From Methylobacterium sp. FF17 (GTDB taxonomy: Bacteria > Pseudomonadota > Alphaproteobacteria > Rhizobiales > Beijerinckiaceae), in assembly GCF_025813715.1 (NCBI RefSeq), contig NZ_CP107532.1, forward strand, positions 372,001-436,000: a stretch of DNA of 64,000 bases, read 5' to 3'. This document shows, piece by piece, positions 20,024 to 35,855 of this stretch. The first letter of the stretch is position 1; the number at the start of each line of letters is the position of its first letter. The position numbers were made by a program, and so were the translations under genes. The notes below the pieces were generated by a model, which worked only from the letters and a program-made list of their open reading frames with translations, searched no databases and was not told where the DNA came from.

Positions 20024-21529
20024 ATGAGTCCGGCGGATCTGACCGACCACGTCGACACGCACCACCCCCTTCGATCCCGCTCCCATCTCAAGCCCCGCAT
20101 CCTCTTCGCCACCCCCGAGATGTCCGACTTCGTGAAGACCGGCGGTCTTGGCGAGGTGGCAGGCTCCCTCCCGCGGGCGCTGCGCAGGCATTACGATGTC
20201 CGGGTCATCATTCCCGGTTACCGTCGGGTCGTCGAGCGGTTCGACCACATCCCCGTCATCGCCCAGTTGCCCGGAAGGGCCGGCGTCCCACCCTGTGACC
20301 TCGGCCTCGTCGAGACGAGCGACGGCCTGCAGGTCTACGTGATCCTGAGCGCCGAGCTCTATCAGCGCGACGGGACCCCGTACGGGAACGCGCAGGGCGA
20401 TTTCGGCGATAACGACATCCGCTTCGCCCGCCTGAGCCTTGCTGCCGCAGAGATCGCGCGCGGGATCGATCCGGCCTGGGCCGCCGACCTGCTGCACCTG
20501 AACGATTGGCAGGCGGCCCTCGCGCCGGCCTATCTCGCCTGGAGCGGTCTACGGATCCCCAGCATCCTCACGGTGCACAACCTCGCCTATCAGGGTGTCT
20601 TCCCCCGCGAATCGCTCGGCCGCCTCGGCGTCCCCGAGGATGCGTTCCAGATGGACGGCGTCGAGTTCTATGGGCAGATCTCCTTCCTCAAGGCGGGGCT
20701 CTATTACGCGTCCCACGTAACGACGGTGAGCGAGACCTACGCCCGGGAGATCACCACCCCCGAATCCGGCTGCGGTCTCGACGGGCTGCTGCGCACGCGC
20801 GCGGCCCAGGGACGCCTCGCCGGCATTCTGAACGGCATCGACGAGAGCTGGGATCCCCGCACCGACCCGCACCTCTCCGCCCGCTTCGAGATCGACGACT
20901 GGAAGGGTAAGCGGGCCAATGCCGAGACCGTGCGCCGCCGCTTCGGCCTCGCCGTCTCGCGCGGGCCGCTCTTCGCGATCGTGTCGCGCCTCGTCCATCA
21001 GAAGGGCATCGATCTCAGCATCAATGCCGCCGAATCGATCGTCGCCGAGGGTGGACAACTGGTTGTGATCGGCCAGGGTGAGAGCCGCTTCGAAGGCGCG
21101 CTTCGCGACCTCGCCCGGCGCCACCCGGCCTCGGTGGGCGTCCATGTCGGTTTCGAGGAGGCGGATGCCCGCCGGATGTTCGCTGGCAGCGACTTCCTGC
21201 TGATGCCCTCGCGGTTCGAGCCCTGCGGTCTCGCCCAGATGTACGCCCAGCGCTTCGGCTCGCTGCCGATCGTCCACGGCACCGGCGGGCTCGCCGACAC
21301 GGTCGAGGACGGTGTGACGGGCTTCACCTTCGGCGAGGCGTCTCCGCGGGGCTTCGCGACGGCGATCCGCCGGGCGATGGACACCTTCGCCCAGAAGAAG
21401 CGCCTGAACGCCATGCGCCGCCACGCGATGTCGCGGTCCTTCGGGTGGGACAAGGCGGCCCTGGACTACGTCTCCCTCTACACCCGCGCTATCGGCAACA
21501 CTCCCGGCCTGCGCCTGCGCGCCGCCTGA
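20024..21529 (+). CDS. glgA: Glycogen synthase (GT5)
   Basis: This protein of about 501 residues adds glucose from a sugar nucleotide, normally ADP-glucose, to the non-reducing end of alpha-glucan. The nucleotide-binding KTGGLG is at residue 38 (FVKTGGLGEVAG) and the C-terminal lobe keeps SRLVHQKG and SRFEPCGLAQMYA. I place the start at ATG 20024, seven bases after GGGGA and downstream of the EcfG promoter; ATG 20018 is nearly as good. It converges on glgB and diverges from glgP. No glgC lies in the window, so the donor must be made by a gene elsewhere. Confidence 0.95.
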   Translation: MSPADLTDHVDTHHPLRSRSHLKPRILFATPEMSDFVKTGGLGEVAGSLPRALRRHYDVRVIIPGYRRVVERFDHIPVIAQLPGRAGVPPCDLGLVETSDGLQVYVILSAELYQRDGTPYGNAQGDFGDNDIRFARLSLAAAEIARGIDPAWAADLLHLNDWQAALAPAYLAWSGLRIPSILTVHNLAYQGVFPRESLGRLGVPEDAFQMDGVEFYGQISFLKAGLYYASHVTTVSETYAREITTPESGCGLDGLLRTRAAQGRLAGILNGIDESWDPRTDPHLSARFEIDDWKGKRANAETVRRRFGLAVSRGPLFAIVSRLVHQKGIDLSINAAESIVAEGGQLVVIGQGESRFEGALRDLARRHPASVGVHVGFEEADARRMFAGSDFLLMPSRFEPCGLAQMYAQRFGSLPIVHGTGGLADTVEDGVTGFTFGEASPRGFATAIRRAMDTFAQKKRLNAMRRHAMSRSFGWDKAALDYVSLYTRAIGNTPGLRLRAA

Positions 21530-21552
21530 ACGGGATCTCGATCGCAGGACGA

Positions 21553-21586
21553 AAGAAGCCGGCGGGGCATCCCTCGCCGGCTTCTT
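21553..21586. terminator. Hairpin terminator between convergent glgA and glgB
   Basis: The 12-base-pair perfect stem AAGAAGCCGGCG / CGCCGGCTTCTT (21553-21564 with 21575-21586) encloses a ten-base loop. It lies 23 bases past the glgA stop and about 95 bases past the glgB stop on the other strand, so it can serve both. The T run (TTCTTCGT) is modest. Confidence 0.7.
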
Positions 21587-21635
21587 CGTATTTGCAAGGC
21601 TGTCTCGCAGGTCCGCCGTAAAACCACCGGGCCTT

Positions 21636-21665
21636 GCGCCCCCTTTCGCGATGGAAAGGAGGCGC
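21636..21665. terminator. Second hairpin downstream of glgB
   Basis: GCGCCCCCTTTC (21636-21647) pairs with GAAAGGAGGCGC (21654-21665) with one mismatch and a six-base loop. It lies just beyond the glgB stop. No U tract follows on either strand, so it may be a 3' stabilising structure rather than a terminator. Confidence 0.35.
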
Positions 21666-21679
21666 GAGGCGGCGTTGTA

Positions 21680-23983
21680 TCAGTCTTCCCGCACGAAGAT
21701 CGTGGTTGCCAGCGGCGGGATCGTCAGCGCGATCGAGTAGGGCTGGCCGTGGCTCGGCGTTTCTTCGGCGCGGACGCCGCCCATATTGCCCACGTTCGAG
21801 CCGCCGTAGCGTTCGGCATCCGAGTTGATCGCCTCGCGATAGAAGCCGGGCGCGGGGACACCCACGCGGTAGCCCTCGCGCGGGACGGGTGTGAAGTTCG
21901 AGACCACGACGGCGAGTTCACCCGCCTCGCGGCCCTTGCGGGCCCAGGCGATGACCGAATTGTCCTGGTCGTCCGAAACCAGCCACTGGAACCCGCCGGC
22001 CTCGGTGTCGCGCGCATGCAGGGCCGGCGTCGCCTTGTAGAGATGGTTCAGGTCGCGGATCAGATCCTTGACGCCCTGGTGCATCCCGTCATCGAGCAGG
22101 TGCCAATCGAGGCTCTGGTTGTGGTTCCACTCCTTCTCCTGGCCGAACTCGCAGCCCATGAAGAGCAGCTTCTTGCCGGGATGCCCCCACATGAACCCGT
22201 AATACGCCCTGAGATTCGCGAACTTCTGCCAGCGGTCGCCCGGCATCTTGCCGAGCAGCGAGCCCTTCCCGTGCACCACTTCGTCATGGGACAGCGGCAG
22301 GATGAAGTTCTCCGAGAAGGCGTAGAGCAGGCCGAAGGTGAGGTCGTGGTGGTGGTAGCGCCGGTGGATCGTCTCCTTCGAGACGAAGTTCAGGGTGTCG
22401 TGCATCCACCCCATGTTCCACTTGAAGCCGAACCCGAGGCCGCCCGTGTAGGTCGGGTGCGAGACGCCGGGCCAGGAGGTCGACTCCTCCGCCACCGTGA
22501 GCGTGCCCGGCGCGTGCGCGTAGGTCGCCTCGTTGGTCTTGCGCAGGAATTCGATGGCGTCGAGGTTCTCGTTGCCGCCGTAACGGTTCGGGATCCACTC
22601 GCCCTGCCGGCGCGAATAGTCGAGGTAGAGCATCGAGGCGACGGCATCCACGCGCAGGCCGTCGAGGTGGTAGTGCTCCAGCCAGAATCGCGCGTTGGCG
22701 GCGAGGAAGCTCGACACCTCCGTGCGGCCGAAATTGTAGATGTAGGTGCCCCAATCCTGGTGGAAGCCCTGGCGCGGGTCGGCATGCTCGTAGAGATGCG
22801 TGCCGTCGAACTGGCCGAGGCCGTGCGCGTCGAGGGGGAAGTGACCCGGCACCCAGTCCAGCATCACGCCGATGCCGGCCGCGTGGGCCGCGTCCACGAA
22901 GGCGGCGAAGTCGTCCGGCGTCCCGAAGCGGCTGGTCGGCGCGAACAGCGAGACCGGCTGGTAGCCCCATGAACCGTCGAACGGAAACTCCGTGATCGGC
23001 AGCATTTCGATGTGGGTGAAGCCCATCTCCTTGACGTAGGGGATCAGGCGCTCGCTCAGCTCCCGGTAGGTCAGGTAACGGTTGCCCTCCTCGGCCACGC
23101 GGGCCCAGGAGCCGAGATGGACCTCGTAGATCGAGATCGGGACGTGGCGCGGATCCTTCGCGCCCCGCGTCTCCATCCACTGCGCGTCGTTCCAGGCGGG
23201 ATCGTTCGTGCCCTGCAGGACGGAGGCCGTCTCCGGCGGCTTCTGCGCCGCGAAGGCGACCGGATCGGCCTTGAGCGGCAGCACGGAGCCGTCGGCCCCA
23301 CGGATCTCGTACTTGTAGTGGGCCCCGGCCTTCAGCCCGGGGATGAACAGCTCCCAGACGCCGCCATTCTGCCAGAGGCGCATGGGGTGGCGCCGGCCAT
23401 CCCAGTTGTTGAAATCGCCCACCACGCTGACCCGGCGGGCGTTCGGTGCCCAGACCGCGAAGCGGAATCCCTCGATCCCGTCGACGTTGCGGGCCTGCGC
23501 CCCGAGGATGCGGTAGGTGACGTTGCTGCCGACCTCACGCAGGTTGTCGATGTCCTCCTGGCGCAGGGACGAGCCGAAACCGTAGGGGTCGTGGCGCGAG
23601 CGCTCGGTGCCGTCCCAGGCCTCGACGGCGAGCTCGTAGAGCGGGCGCCCCTGACTCGGCACGCGGGCGACGAAGAAGCCGTCCGGATGCTTGCGTTCGA
23701 AGGCGATACGCTGTCCGCCCACCAGAAGGCTCGCGGCCTTCGCCTCCGGCAGGACGGCACGGACCTCCCAGAGATCCGGTCCCACCTGATGGGGACCGAG
23801 GACCGAGAAGGGATCGCCGTGGTTCGCCGCCATGATGGCCGCGACGGCATCGGGGTGGAGCGACGCCGTCTCGGACGCCGCACCCTGCGGCGCCCGGGTG
23901 GCACCGGGCGCAACGTCCGCCGATCCGGAGGCGCCCGACGCGAGTCCGGTCCTGCTCGCGAACGTCTCGTCGATGCCCATCAT
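21680..23983 (-). CDS. glgB: 1,4-alpha-glucan branching enzyme
   Basis: This 767-residue GH13_9 enzyme makes alpha-1,6 branches in glycogen. In order it has an N1 domain ([11 protein letters not shown]), a CBM48 module ([20 protein letters not shown]), the catalytic barrel and a C-terminal beta domain. The catalytic aspartate is in GLRVDAVAS (near residue 446), the acid glutamate in VAEEST (near 497), and the third acid in [13 protein letters not shown] (near 565). Its ATG follows the treS TGA with no gap (TGA-ATG-ATG), with AAAGG upstream inside treS, so translation is coupled. The first 45 residues are alanine-rich and variable. Confidence 0.96.
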   Translation of the reverse strand: MMGIDETFASRTGLASGASGSADVAPGATRAPQGAASETASLHPDAVAAIMAANHGDPFSVLGPHQVGPDLWEVRAVLPEAKAASLLVGGQRIAFERKHPDGFFVARVPSQGRPLYELAVEAWDGTERSRHDPYGFGSSLRQEDIDNLREVGSNVTYRILGAQARNVDGIEGFRFAVWAPNARRVSVVGDFNNWDGRRHPMRLWQNGGVWELFIPGLKAGAHYKYEIRGADGSVLPLKADPVAFAAQKPPETASVLQGTNDPAWNDAQWMETRGAKDPRHVPISIYEVHLGSWARVAEEGNRYLTYRELSERLIPYVKEMGFTHIEMLPITEFPFDGSWGYQPVSLFAPTSRFGTPDDFAAFVDAAHAAGIGVMLDWVPGHFPLDAHGLGQFDGTHLYEHADPRQGFHQDWGTYIYNFGRTEVSSFLAANARFWLEHYHLDGLRVDAVASMLYLDYSRRQGEWIPNRYGGNENLDAIEFLRKTNEATYAHAPGTLTVAEESTSWPGVSHPTYTGGLGFGFKWNMGWMHDTLNFVSKETIHRRYHHHDLTFGLLYAFSENFILPLSHDEVVHGKGSLLGKMPGDRWQKFANLRAYYGFMWGHPGKKLLFMGCEFGQEKEWNHNQSLDWHLLDDGMHQGVKDLIRDLNHLYKATPALHARDTEAGGFQWLVSDDQDNSVIAWARKGREAGELAVVVSNFTPVPREGYRVGVPAPGFYREAINSDAERYGGSNVGNMGGVRAEETPSHGQPYSIALTIPPLATTIFVRED

Positions 23984-27241
<3,258 letters not shown>

Positions 27242-27413
27242 CGCGTCGTTGCCTCATACGTCGAGTTCAAGGGCGTTTTCGGAGTTTCCGCAACGACCTC
27301 CCGGAAGAGGCGTCCGCGCATGCCGTCCACGTTGGGGATAGGCGCCGACACTGAGGCGACACCGCGACGATCGTTGCCGATCGCCGGGTTTTTTGCTGAC
27401 ACGGGCACGCGCC

Positions 27414-30794
<3,381 letters not shown>

Positions 30795-30879
30795 GCGTGC
30801 TCCATTCCAGTCGTTCATGTGTCGGACGCGGGTCCGGGGCGGCCCGCGTCGCACCGATCCCGGACAGCGGGATCGTCGC

Positions 30880-30904
30880 GGGGGAGGCTCACCCCTCCCC
30901 CTTT
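30880..30904. terminator. Hairpin between malQ-treY and glgE
   Basis: GGGGGAGG (30880-30887) pairs with CCTCCCCC (30894-30901) and is followed by TTT on the plus strand. Genes here run on the minus strand, where no T run follows the stem, so this is more likely a processing or attenuation structure in the treY-glgE intergenic mRNA than a true terminator. Confidence 0.35.
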
Positions 30905-30953
30905 GGTCGTCAGTGCCGCTGTGCCTCGCGGGGTGGCGAGGCGGCAGGCGGCG

Positions 30954-33900
30954 TCAGCGGGTCCGCTTCAGGACGACGTAGGGCAGACGCGCGAAGGCCC
31001 GTCCCAGTTCGATCCGTCCATCCTCGGTGACAACCTCGTCGCCCGTCACGAGATCGGTCCAGGCCGTCCCGGGCGTCACCGGGAGACTCGTTCCCACGTA
31101 GGCCTCGCTCGACCAGACCGCATCGCCGACGAACCCGGCGACGAGGCGCGGCACGGCCACCACGAGATCGCCCTCGCCCGTCGTCGCATCCGAACGTGTG
31201 AATGCGATGACATGCGCCGCCTTCGGACCCGTCGCGGGCAGCGCCTGATAATCGGCGTCGGCATAGAAGGTCGGGCGCGCCGCGCGGTCGGCGAGCAGCC
31301 GTGCGAGGGTCGCCTGCTTCACGCGGCCGTCGGGCCAATGCGCCAGCAGGTCGACGGCCGGAGCCCCCTCCTCCAGGGCGCGGGTCAGCGCCGGGTAGTC
31401 CACCGGACGGCGGTTGTCGGGATCGACGAAGGAGAAGTCCCAGAACTCGGTGCCCTGGTAGGTGTCCGGCAGGCCCGGCAGGGTCGCCTTCAGCACGGTC
31501 CGGCCGAGGCCCGCGATCATGCCAAGATGGGCGAGCCGCTTCGCGAAGGGGCGCAACTGCGCCAGGAACGCCGAACCCGGCGCGACCAGCTTGGCGAAGA
31601 GCGCGTGCACGGCGCCTTCGTAGGCCTCGTCCACGTTGACCCAGCTCGACCGGCGCTTCGATTCCCGCAGCGCCTTCTCCGCATAGGCGTCGAGGCGCTT
31701 GCGGAAATCCTCGATCGCGGCCGGCTCGTCCCGCTCCAGCAACTCCAGCGGCCAGGCACCGAGGATGGCCTGGAAGAACATCCACTGGTCGTTGGCGTCG
31801 GGGGCCGGCTCCTTGTCGATGGCGGTGAGATGGGGCGTCGCCAGGGCGGTCCATGTGTCCCAGGCCTCGGCCCAGGCCTCGGGTATCTCCGAGAGGGCGA
31901 GGAGGCGCGAACGGGCATCCTCGCCACGCTTGGTGTCGTGGGTCGCCGTAGTGATCATGGCGTTCGGCCAGTCGCGGGCGCGGGCCGCCTGGAGCGCGTG
32001 GAAATGCTCCGCGTCGAGGCCGTACTCGCCCGGATCGCCGCCGACCTCGTTCAGGGCCAGGAGTTCGGCGAACCGGTAGAACAGCGTGTCCTCCAGGCTC
32101 TTGGCCATCACGGGACCGGTCAGCTGCTGGAAGCGGCGGCGGAAGCGCAGGATCACCTCCGGATCGGGCCGGCCCGATCCGGTCACGTCGATGCGCCCGA
32201 GCATGGCGTCGGCGGCGAAATCATGCACCGAGCGGTCCGGCAGGGCGCTCCAGCGCTTGGCCTTCTTCACCGCCGTCTCGATGAGGCGGATGTCCTCATC
32301 CTCCACATCGCTCTCGTCGAGATCCCCCGGCAGGTAGCTGCGATAGGTCGGGAAGCGCGCGATGATCTCGATCAGCGCCCGGCGGATGGCATTGACCGAG
32401 AAGTCGCGGGTGCGCCGGTCCGCATCCGCCACCGCTTTCAGGTCGGAGGTCATCACCTCGAGTTCGGAGGCGAAGCTGATCTCCAGGATCTCGGCCTTGG
32501 CGGCGCGGAGCATGAACTTGTAGGGCTCATCGAACTGTGTGCGGCTCTCGTAGAGCTTGCGCACCTCCGCCCGCTTGCCCTGATCCACCAGGATGCCGTC
32601 GAGGTGGTTGAGCACGTCGTAGCCGGTGGTGCCCGCCACCGGCCAGGGCCGCAGGCGCTCGCCGGGCTCGAGGATCTTCTCCACCACCACGTAGAAGCCC
32701 GGCCCGATGGCGGCCTGCAACGCGCGGGCGTAGCCGAGGGGGTCGGCGAGACCGTCGATATGGTCGATGCGCAGGCCGTCGATCCGTCCCGCCTCGATGT
32801 GGCGGAAGATGGTCTCGTGCGAGCGCTGGAACACGTCAGACTTCTCGACGCGCAGGCCCGCGAGCCCGTTCACGTCGAAGAAGCGCCGGTAGTTGATGTC
32901 GCTCGCCGCGATTCGCCAATGGGCGAGGCGGTAGGATTGCTGCTCGAGCAGACGGTGCAGCGGGCCGAAGCTGTCGGCATGGCCCTTGGCGCCGTTGAGC
33001 AGCCGGAGCGTGCGCCCGATCGCCGCCGCGATGGCGGGGGACGCCGCCACCGCCTCCACGAGACGGCCCTTCAAATCCTCGGCCTCAGCCGGGAAACCGC
33101 GCCGCCGCTCGTCGCTGGTGTCCTCGCCCATCGTACGCAGCCGCTCGGAGATGCCGAGCACCTCGAGGGCGGCGGCATCGTCGATCTCGCCGAGCGCCGC
33201 CAGCGAACGGTTGAGGATGGTCGGGTATTGCAGCGGACAGATCGGGAATTCGTGCTCGTAGTGCCAGACGCTGAAGGCGCCCTTCGCGGCATCGAACTTG
33301 AGCTCCAGCGTGCCCTTCTCCAGGGCTTCGCCGTAGCGATCGCCGAGGAAGGGCACCACGAGCTTGCTATTGGCCCCGAGCCGCGACCAATCGATGTCGA
33401 AGGCCTCGGCCGAGGGCGAGAGACCGCCCCATTCGAGCACCGAGAGCCACCACGGGTTGTCGGCGCCGCCGACGCCCATGTGGTTGGGCACGATGTCGAG
33501 GAGGAACTTCAGGCCGGCGCCGTGCAGCGCGTCGGAGAAGCGGATGAAGCCCTCCTCGCCGCCGAGCTCCGGGTTGATCGTGGCGTGGTCGACGATGTCG
33601 TAGCCGTGGGTCGAGCCGGGGCGCGCCTTCTGGATCGGCGACGCGTAGACGTGGCTGATGCCGAGCTTGGCCAAGTACGGAACGATCCGCTCTGCATCCG
33701 CGAAGGTGAAGTCCTTGTGGAACTGCAGGCGGTAGGTCGCACGCGGCGGAGGCGAGGCGAGGCGCGCGGCGCCCGAGCGGGGACCGCGATCCTCGGCGGC
33801 CAGCGAGGCTGCGAGCTTGGCGAGCGGGCCACCGGGGGCGGCAATGCTCTCGAGGGTCCGGTCGAGCTTGCGGCGCCAGTTGGGGTAGCCCTCCGTCGAG

Positions 33901-35855
33901 CCGGGGACGTTCGCCTGCGACAATTCCGAGACCACGTCCTCGTACTGGACCGCCGTCAGCATGGACGGGGCCCGGCCGAGGTAGCGCGCGGCGGCCTCCA
34001 GGGGCGCCGCTTCCGGCGGGTCGTAGCTCGGCAGCAACTGCTCGGAGGCCAGCGCCTCCGTCAAGCGCGCGCGCTCCTCGACGCGCTCGCGGCGCTCGGC
34101 TTCGGCCCGCTCGGAATCGTAGAGGCCCAGCGCCTGGCGGGTGTCGGTGTCGACCCCGCGCCACCAGCCCATGAAGGTCGGCAGGTCGTGCGTGGTGATG
34201 GCGGTGAGCGCGTCGCGGGGATAAGCGCCCGGCGGCTTGAAGCGGGCGCCCTGCTCGCGCTCGAAGGCGAGGATGCGGTAGCTCAGGATGCCCGCCTGCA
34301 TCAGCGCATCGGAGAAGCCCTCGGGCGCCGTGCCGAGATCCTCGGCGATGACGAGGCACTTCGCGCGGTGGCTTTCCAGGCGCAGCACCGCGAGCATCGG
34401 CTCGAAGGGCATCGCCACGTAGGCGCCTTCCTTGGCCGAGCGGCCCACCGGGATCAGGAACAGGCGGGCGAGCTGGAAGGCGTGATCGATGCGGATCGCG
34501 CCGGCATGGCGCATGTTCGCCACCACCAGCGCCCGGAAGGCCGCGAGCCCGTCCCGTTCCATTTCCAGGGGATGGAAGGCCGGCAATCCCCAATCCTGGC
34601 CCTTCGGCGCCAGCAGGTCCGGCGGGGCGCCGATGGAGACACCGTTGGCGAAGCGCTCCGGGTGCGACCAGATCTCGGACCCGCCGCGGTCGGCACCCAC
34701 CGCGAGGTCGCGGTAGAGGCCGAGGCGCATGCCGGTCCCGAGCGCCGTGCTGGACGCGTCCTCGAGCTGCCGGTCGGCGAGGTACTGAAGCCAGATGTGG
34801 TAGGTCACCGCCTCGGCATGTGCCTTGGCGAAGGCCTGGACGGCCGGGGTGCCGTTGCGGCGCATGTCCTCCGGCCAGTCGCCGAGCCATTGCGCCCCTT
34901 GGACCTGGAAGTGCTCGGCTAGGGCTTCGAAGGTGCCATGGGCTTCGAGGTCCGCGCCCCCAACGGTCCGGAAGTCGGAGAAGCCCGCATCGGCGCCCTC
35001 GCGGGCGGCGGATTTCTGCCAGAGTTCCCGCAGCACCGGCGAGAGCACGCCCCAGATGCCGGCATGATCCACGAGCTTGGCCTCGCGCAGGGCCTCGACC
35101 CGGTCCGCCATCGAGGCGAGCAGCGCCTCGGCCTTCGACCCTGCGAAGCCCGGCAGCACGCCGGGCTCAATGAACAGGGTCTCGAGGAACAGTCGCGAGG
35201 ACGGCGAATAGGGCGAGATCTTGGTCCGGTCGGTGGCGAACAGGGCGTGGACAGGGCTCAGGCCGAGGAACGAGGCGCCGCGCAGGCCCGCGTCATGCGC
35301 CGCCCGCCCGGCATCCACGTAGGAGCCGATCCCGAGGTTGTGCGGCGAACGCAGGCCGTAGAGCTGCGCGGCCAGACCCCAGTCGCGGGCCCCCTCATCC
35401 GCATAGGCACGCGGACGCCAGCAGCGCTGCGGCGCCGCGATCACCCAGGCCTCCGCCCGGTGCTCGCCGAGGCTGACGGTCAGGCTGTGATAGCCCGGCG
35501 TCAGGGGCGGCAACTCGAAGGTCTTGCCGGAGACGGCGACCCGACCCTCGCGATGGAGCCCGCGCTCGTCCACGAGGCGCCAGGACAGCGTGCCGGTGGC
35601 ACCCGGGATCTGGATCGGGACGGTGATCGCGCGCCGCGCCTCGGCCGGCAGCAGGGGCGGGATCAGGCCGCTGCGCACCGCCTCGACCTCCGCGAGGCTG
35701 CGCGCGATGTCCGCGTCGGTTTCCACCGGGAAGCCCAGGGCCGAAATCATGCCGCGCCGCACGTCGAGATCGGTATCGACCCGCTGCCCGAAGGCGTCGG
35801 TGTAGCCGGCGGCGACACCGAGAAGGTCGGCGAGGCGTTCGAGGTCGCGGCTCAT
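30954..35855 (-). CDS. malQ-treY: Fusion of 4-alpha-glucanotransferase (MalQ) and malto-oligosyltrehalose synthase (TreY)
   Basis: One uninterrupted 1633-residue frame contains two complete enzymes. Residues 1 to about 690 are GH77 amylomaltase with nucleophile in AIRIDHAF (near 455), acid in VIAEDLG (near 502) and TTHDLPTFMGWW (near 555). Residues about 700-1633 are GH13_26 TreY, which turns the reducing end of a maltodextrin into a trehalosyl unit: YRLQFHKDFTF at its start, nucleophile in GLRIDHIDG (near 1028), acid in VVEKILEP (near 1055) and ATHDTKRGEDAR (near 1305). ATG 35855 overlaps the treZ TGA (TGATG). In pseudomonads treZ, malQ and treY are separate neighbours, so the fusion joins adjacent genes. 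No stop or frameshift separates the halves. Confidence 0.94.
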   Translation of the reverse strand: MSRDLERLADLLGVAAGYTDAFGQRVDTDLDVRRGMISALGFPVETDADIARSLAEVEAVRSGLIPPLLPAEARRAITVPIQIPGATGTLSWRLVDERGLHREGRVAVSGKTFELPPLTPGYHSLTVSLGEHRAEAWVIAAPQRCWRPRAYADEGARDWGLAAQLYGLRSPHNLGIGSYVDAGRAAHDAGLRGASFLGLSPVHALFATDRTKISPYSPSSRLFLETLFIEPGVLPGFAGSKAEALLASMADRVEALREAKLVDHAGIWGVLSPVLRELWQKSAAREGADAGFSDFRTVGGADLEAHGTFEALAEHFQVQGAQWLGDWPEDMRRNGTPAVQAFAKAHAEAVTYHIWLQYLADRQLEDASSTALGTGMRLGLYRDLAVGADRGGSEIWSHPERFANGVSIGAPPDLLAPKGQDWGLPAFHPLEMERDGLAAFRALVVANMRHAGAIRIDHAFQLARLFLIPVGRSAKEGAYVAMPFEPMLAVLRLESHRAKCLVIAEDLGTAPEGFSDALMQAGILSYRILAFEREQGARFKPPGAYPRDALTAITTHDLPTFMGWWRGVDTDTRQALGLYDSERAEAERRERVEERARLTEALASEQLLPSYDPPEAAPLEAAARYLGRAPSMLTAVQYEDVVSELSQANVPGSTEGYPNWRRKLDRTLESIAAPGGPLAKLAASLAAEDRGPRSGAARLASPPPRATYRLQFHKDFTFADAERIVPYLAKLGISHVYASPIQKARPGSTHGYDIVDHATINPELGGEEGFIRFSDALHGAGLKFLLDIVPNHMGVGGADNPWWLSVLEWGGLSPSAEAFDIDWSRLGANSKLVVPFLGDRYGEALEKGTLELKFDAAKGAFSVWHYEHEFPICPLQYPTILNRSLAALGEIDDAAALEVLGISERLRTMGEDTSDERRRGFPAEAEDLKGRLVEAVAASPAIAAAIGRTLRLLNGAKGHADSFGPLHRLLEQQSYRLAHWRIAASDINYRRFFDVNGLAGLRVEKSDVFQRSHETIFRHIEAGRIDGLRIDHIDGLADPLGYARALQAAIGPGFYVVVEKILEPGERLRPWPVAGTTGYDVLNHLDGILVDQGKRAEVRKLYESRTQFDEPYKFMLRAAKAEILEISFASELEVMTSDLKAVADADRRTRDFSVNAIRRALIEIIARFPTYRSYLPGDLDESDVEDEDIRLIETAVKKAKRWSALPDRSVHDFAADAMLGRIDVTGSGRPDPEVILRFRRRFQQLTGPVMAKSLEDTLFYRFAELLALNEVGGDPGEYGLDAEHFHALQAARARDWPNAMITTATHDTKRGEDARSRLLALSEIPEAWAEAWDTWTALATPHLTAIDKEPAPDANDQWMFFQAILGAWPLELLERDEPAAIEDFRKRLDAYAEKALRESKRRSSWVNVDEAYEGAVHALFAKLVAPGSAFLAQLRPFAKRLAHLGMIAGLGRTVLKATLPGLPDTYQGTEFWDFSFVDPDNRRPVDYPALTRALEEGAPAVDLLAHWPDGRVKQATLARLLADRAARPTFYADADYQALPATGPKAAHVIAFTRSDATTGEGDLVVAVPRLVAGFVGDAVWSSEAYVGTSLPVTPGTAWTDLVTGDEVVTEDGRIELGRAFARLPYVVLKRTR

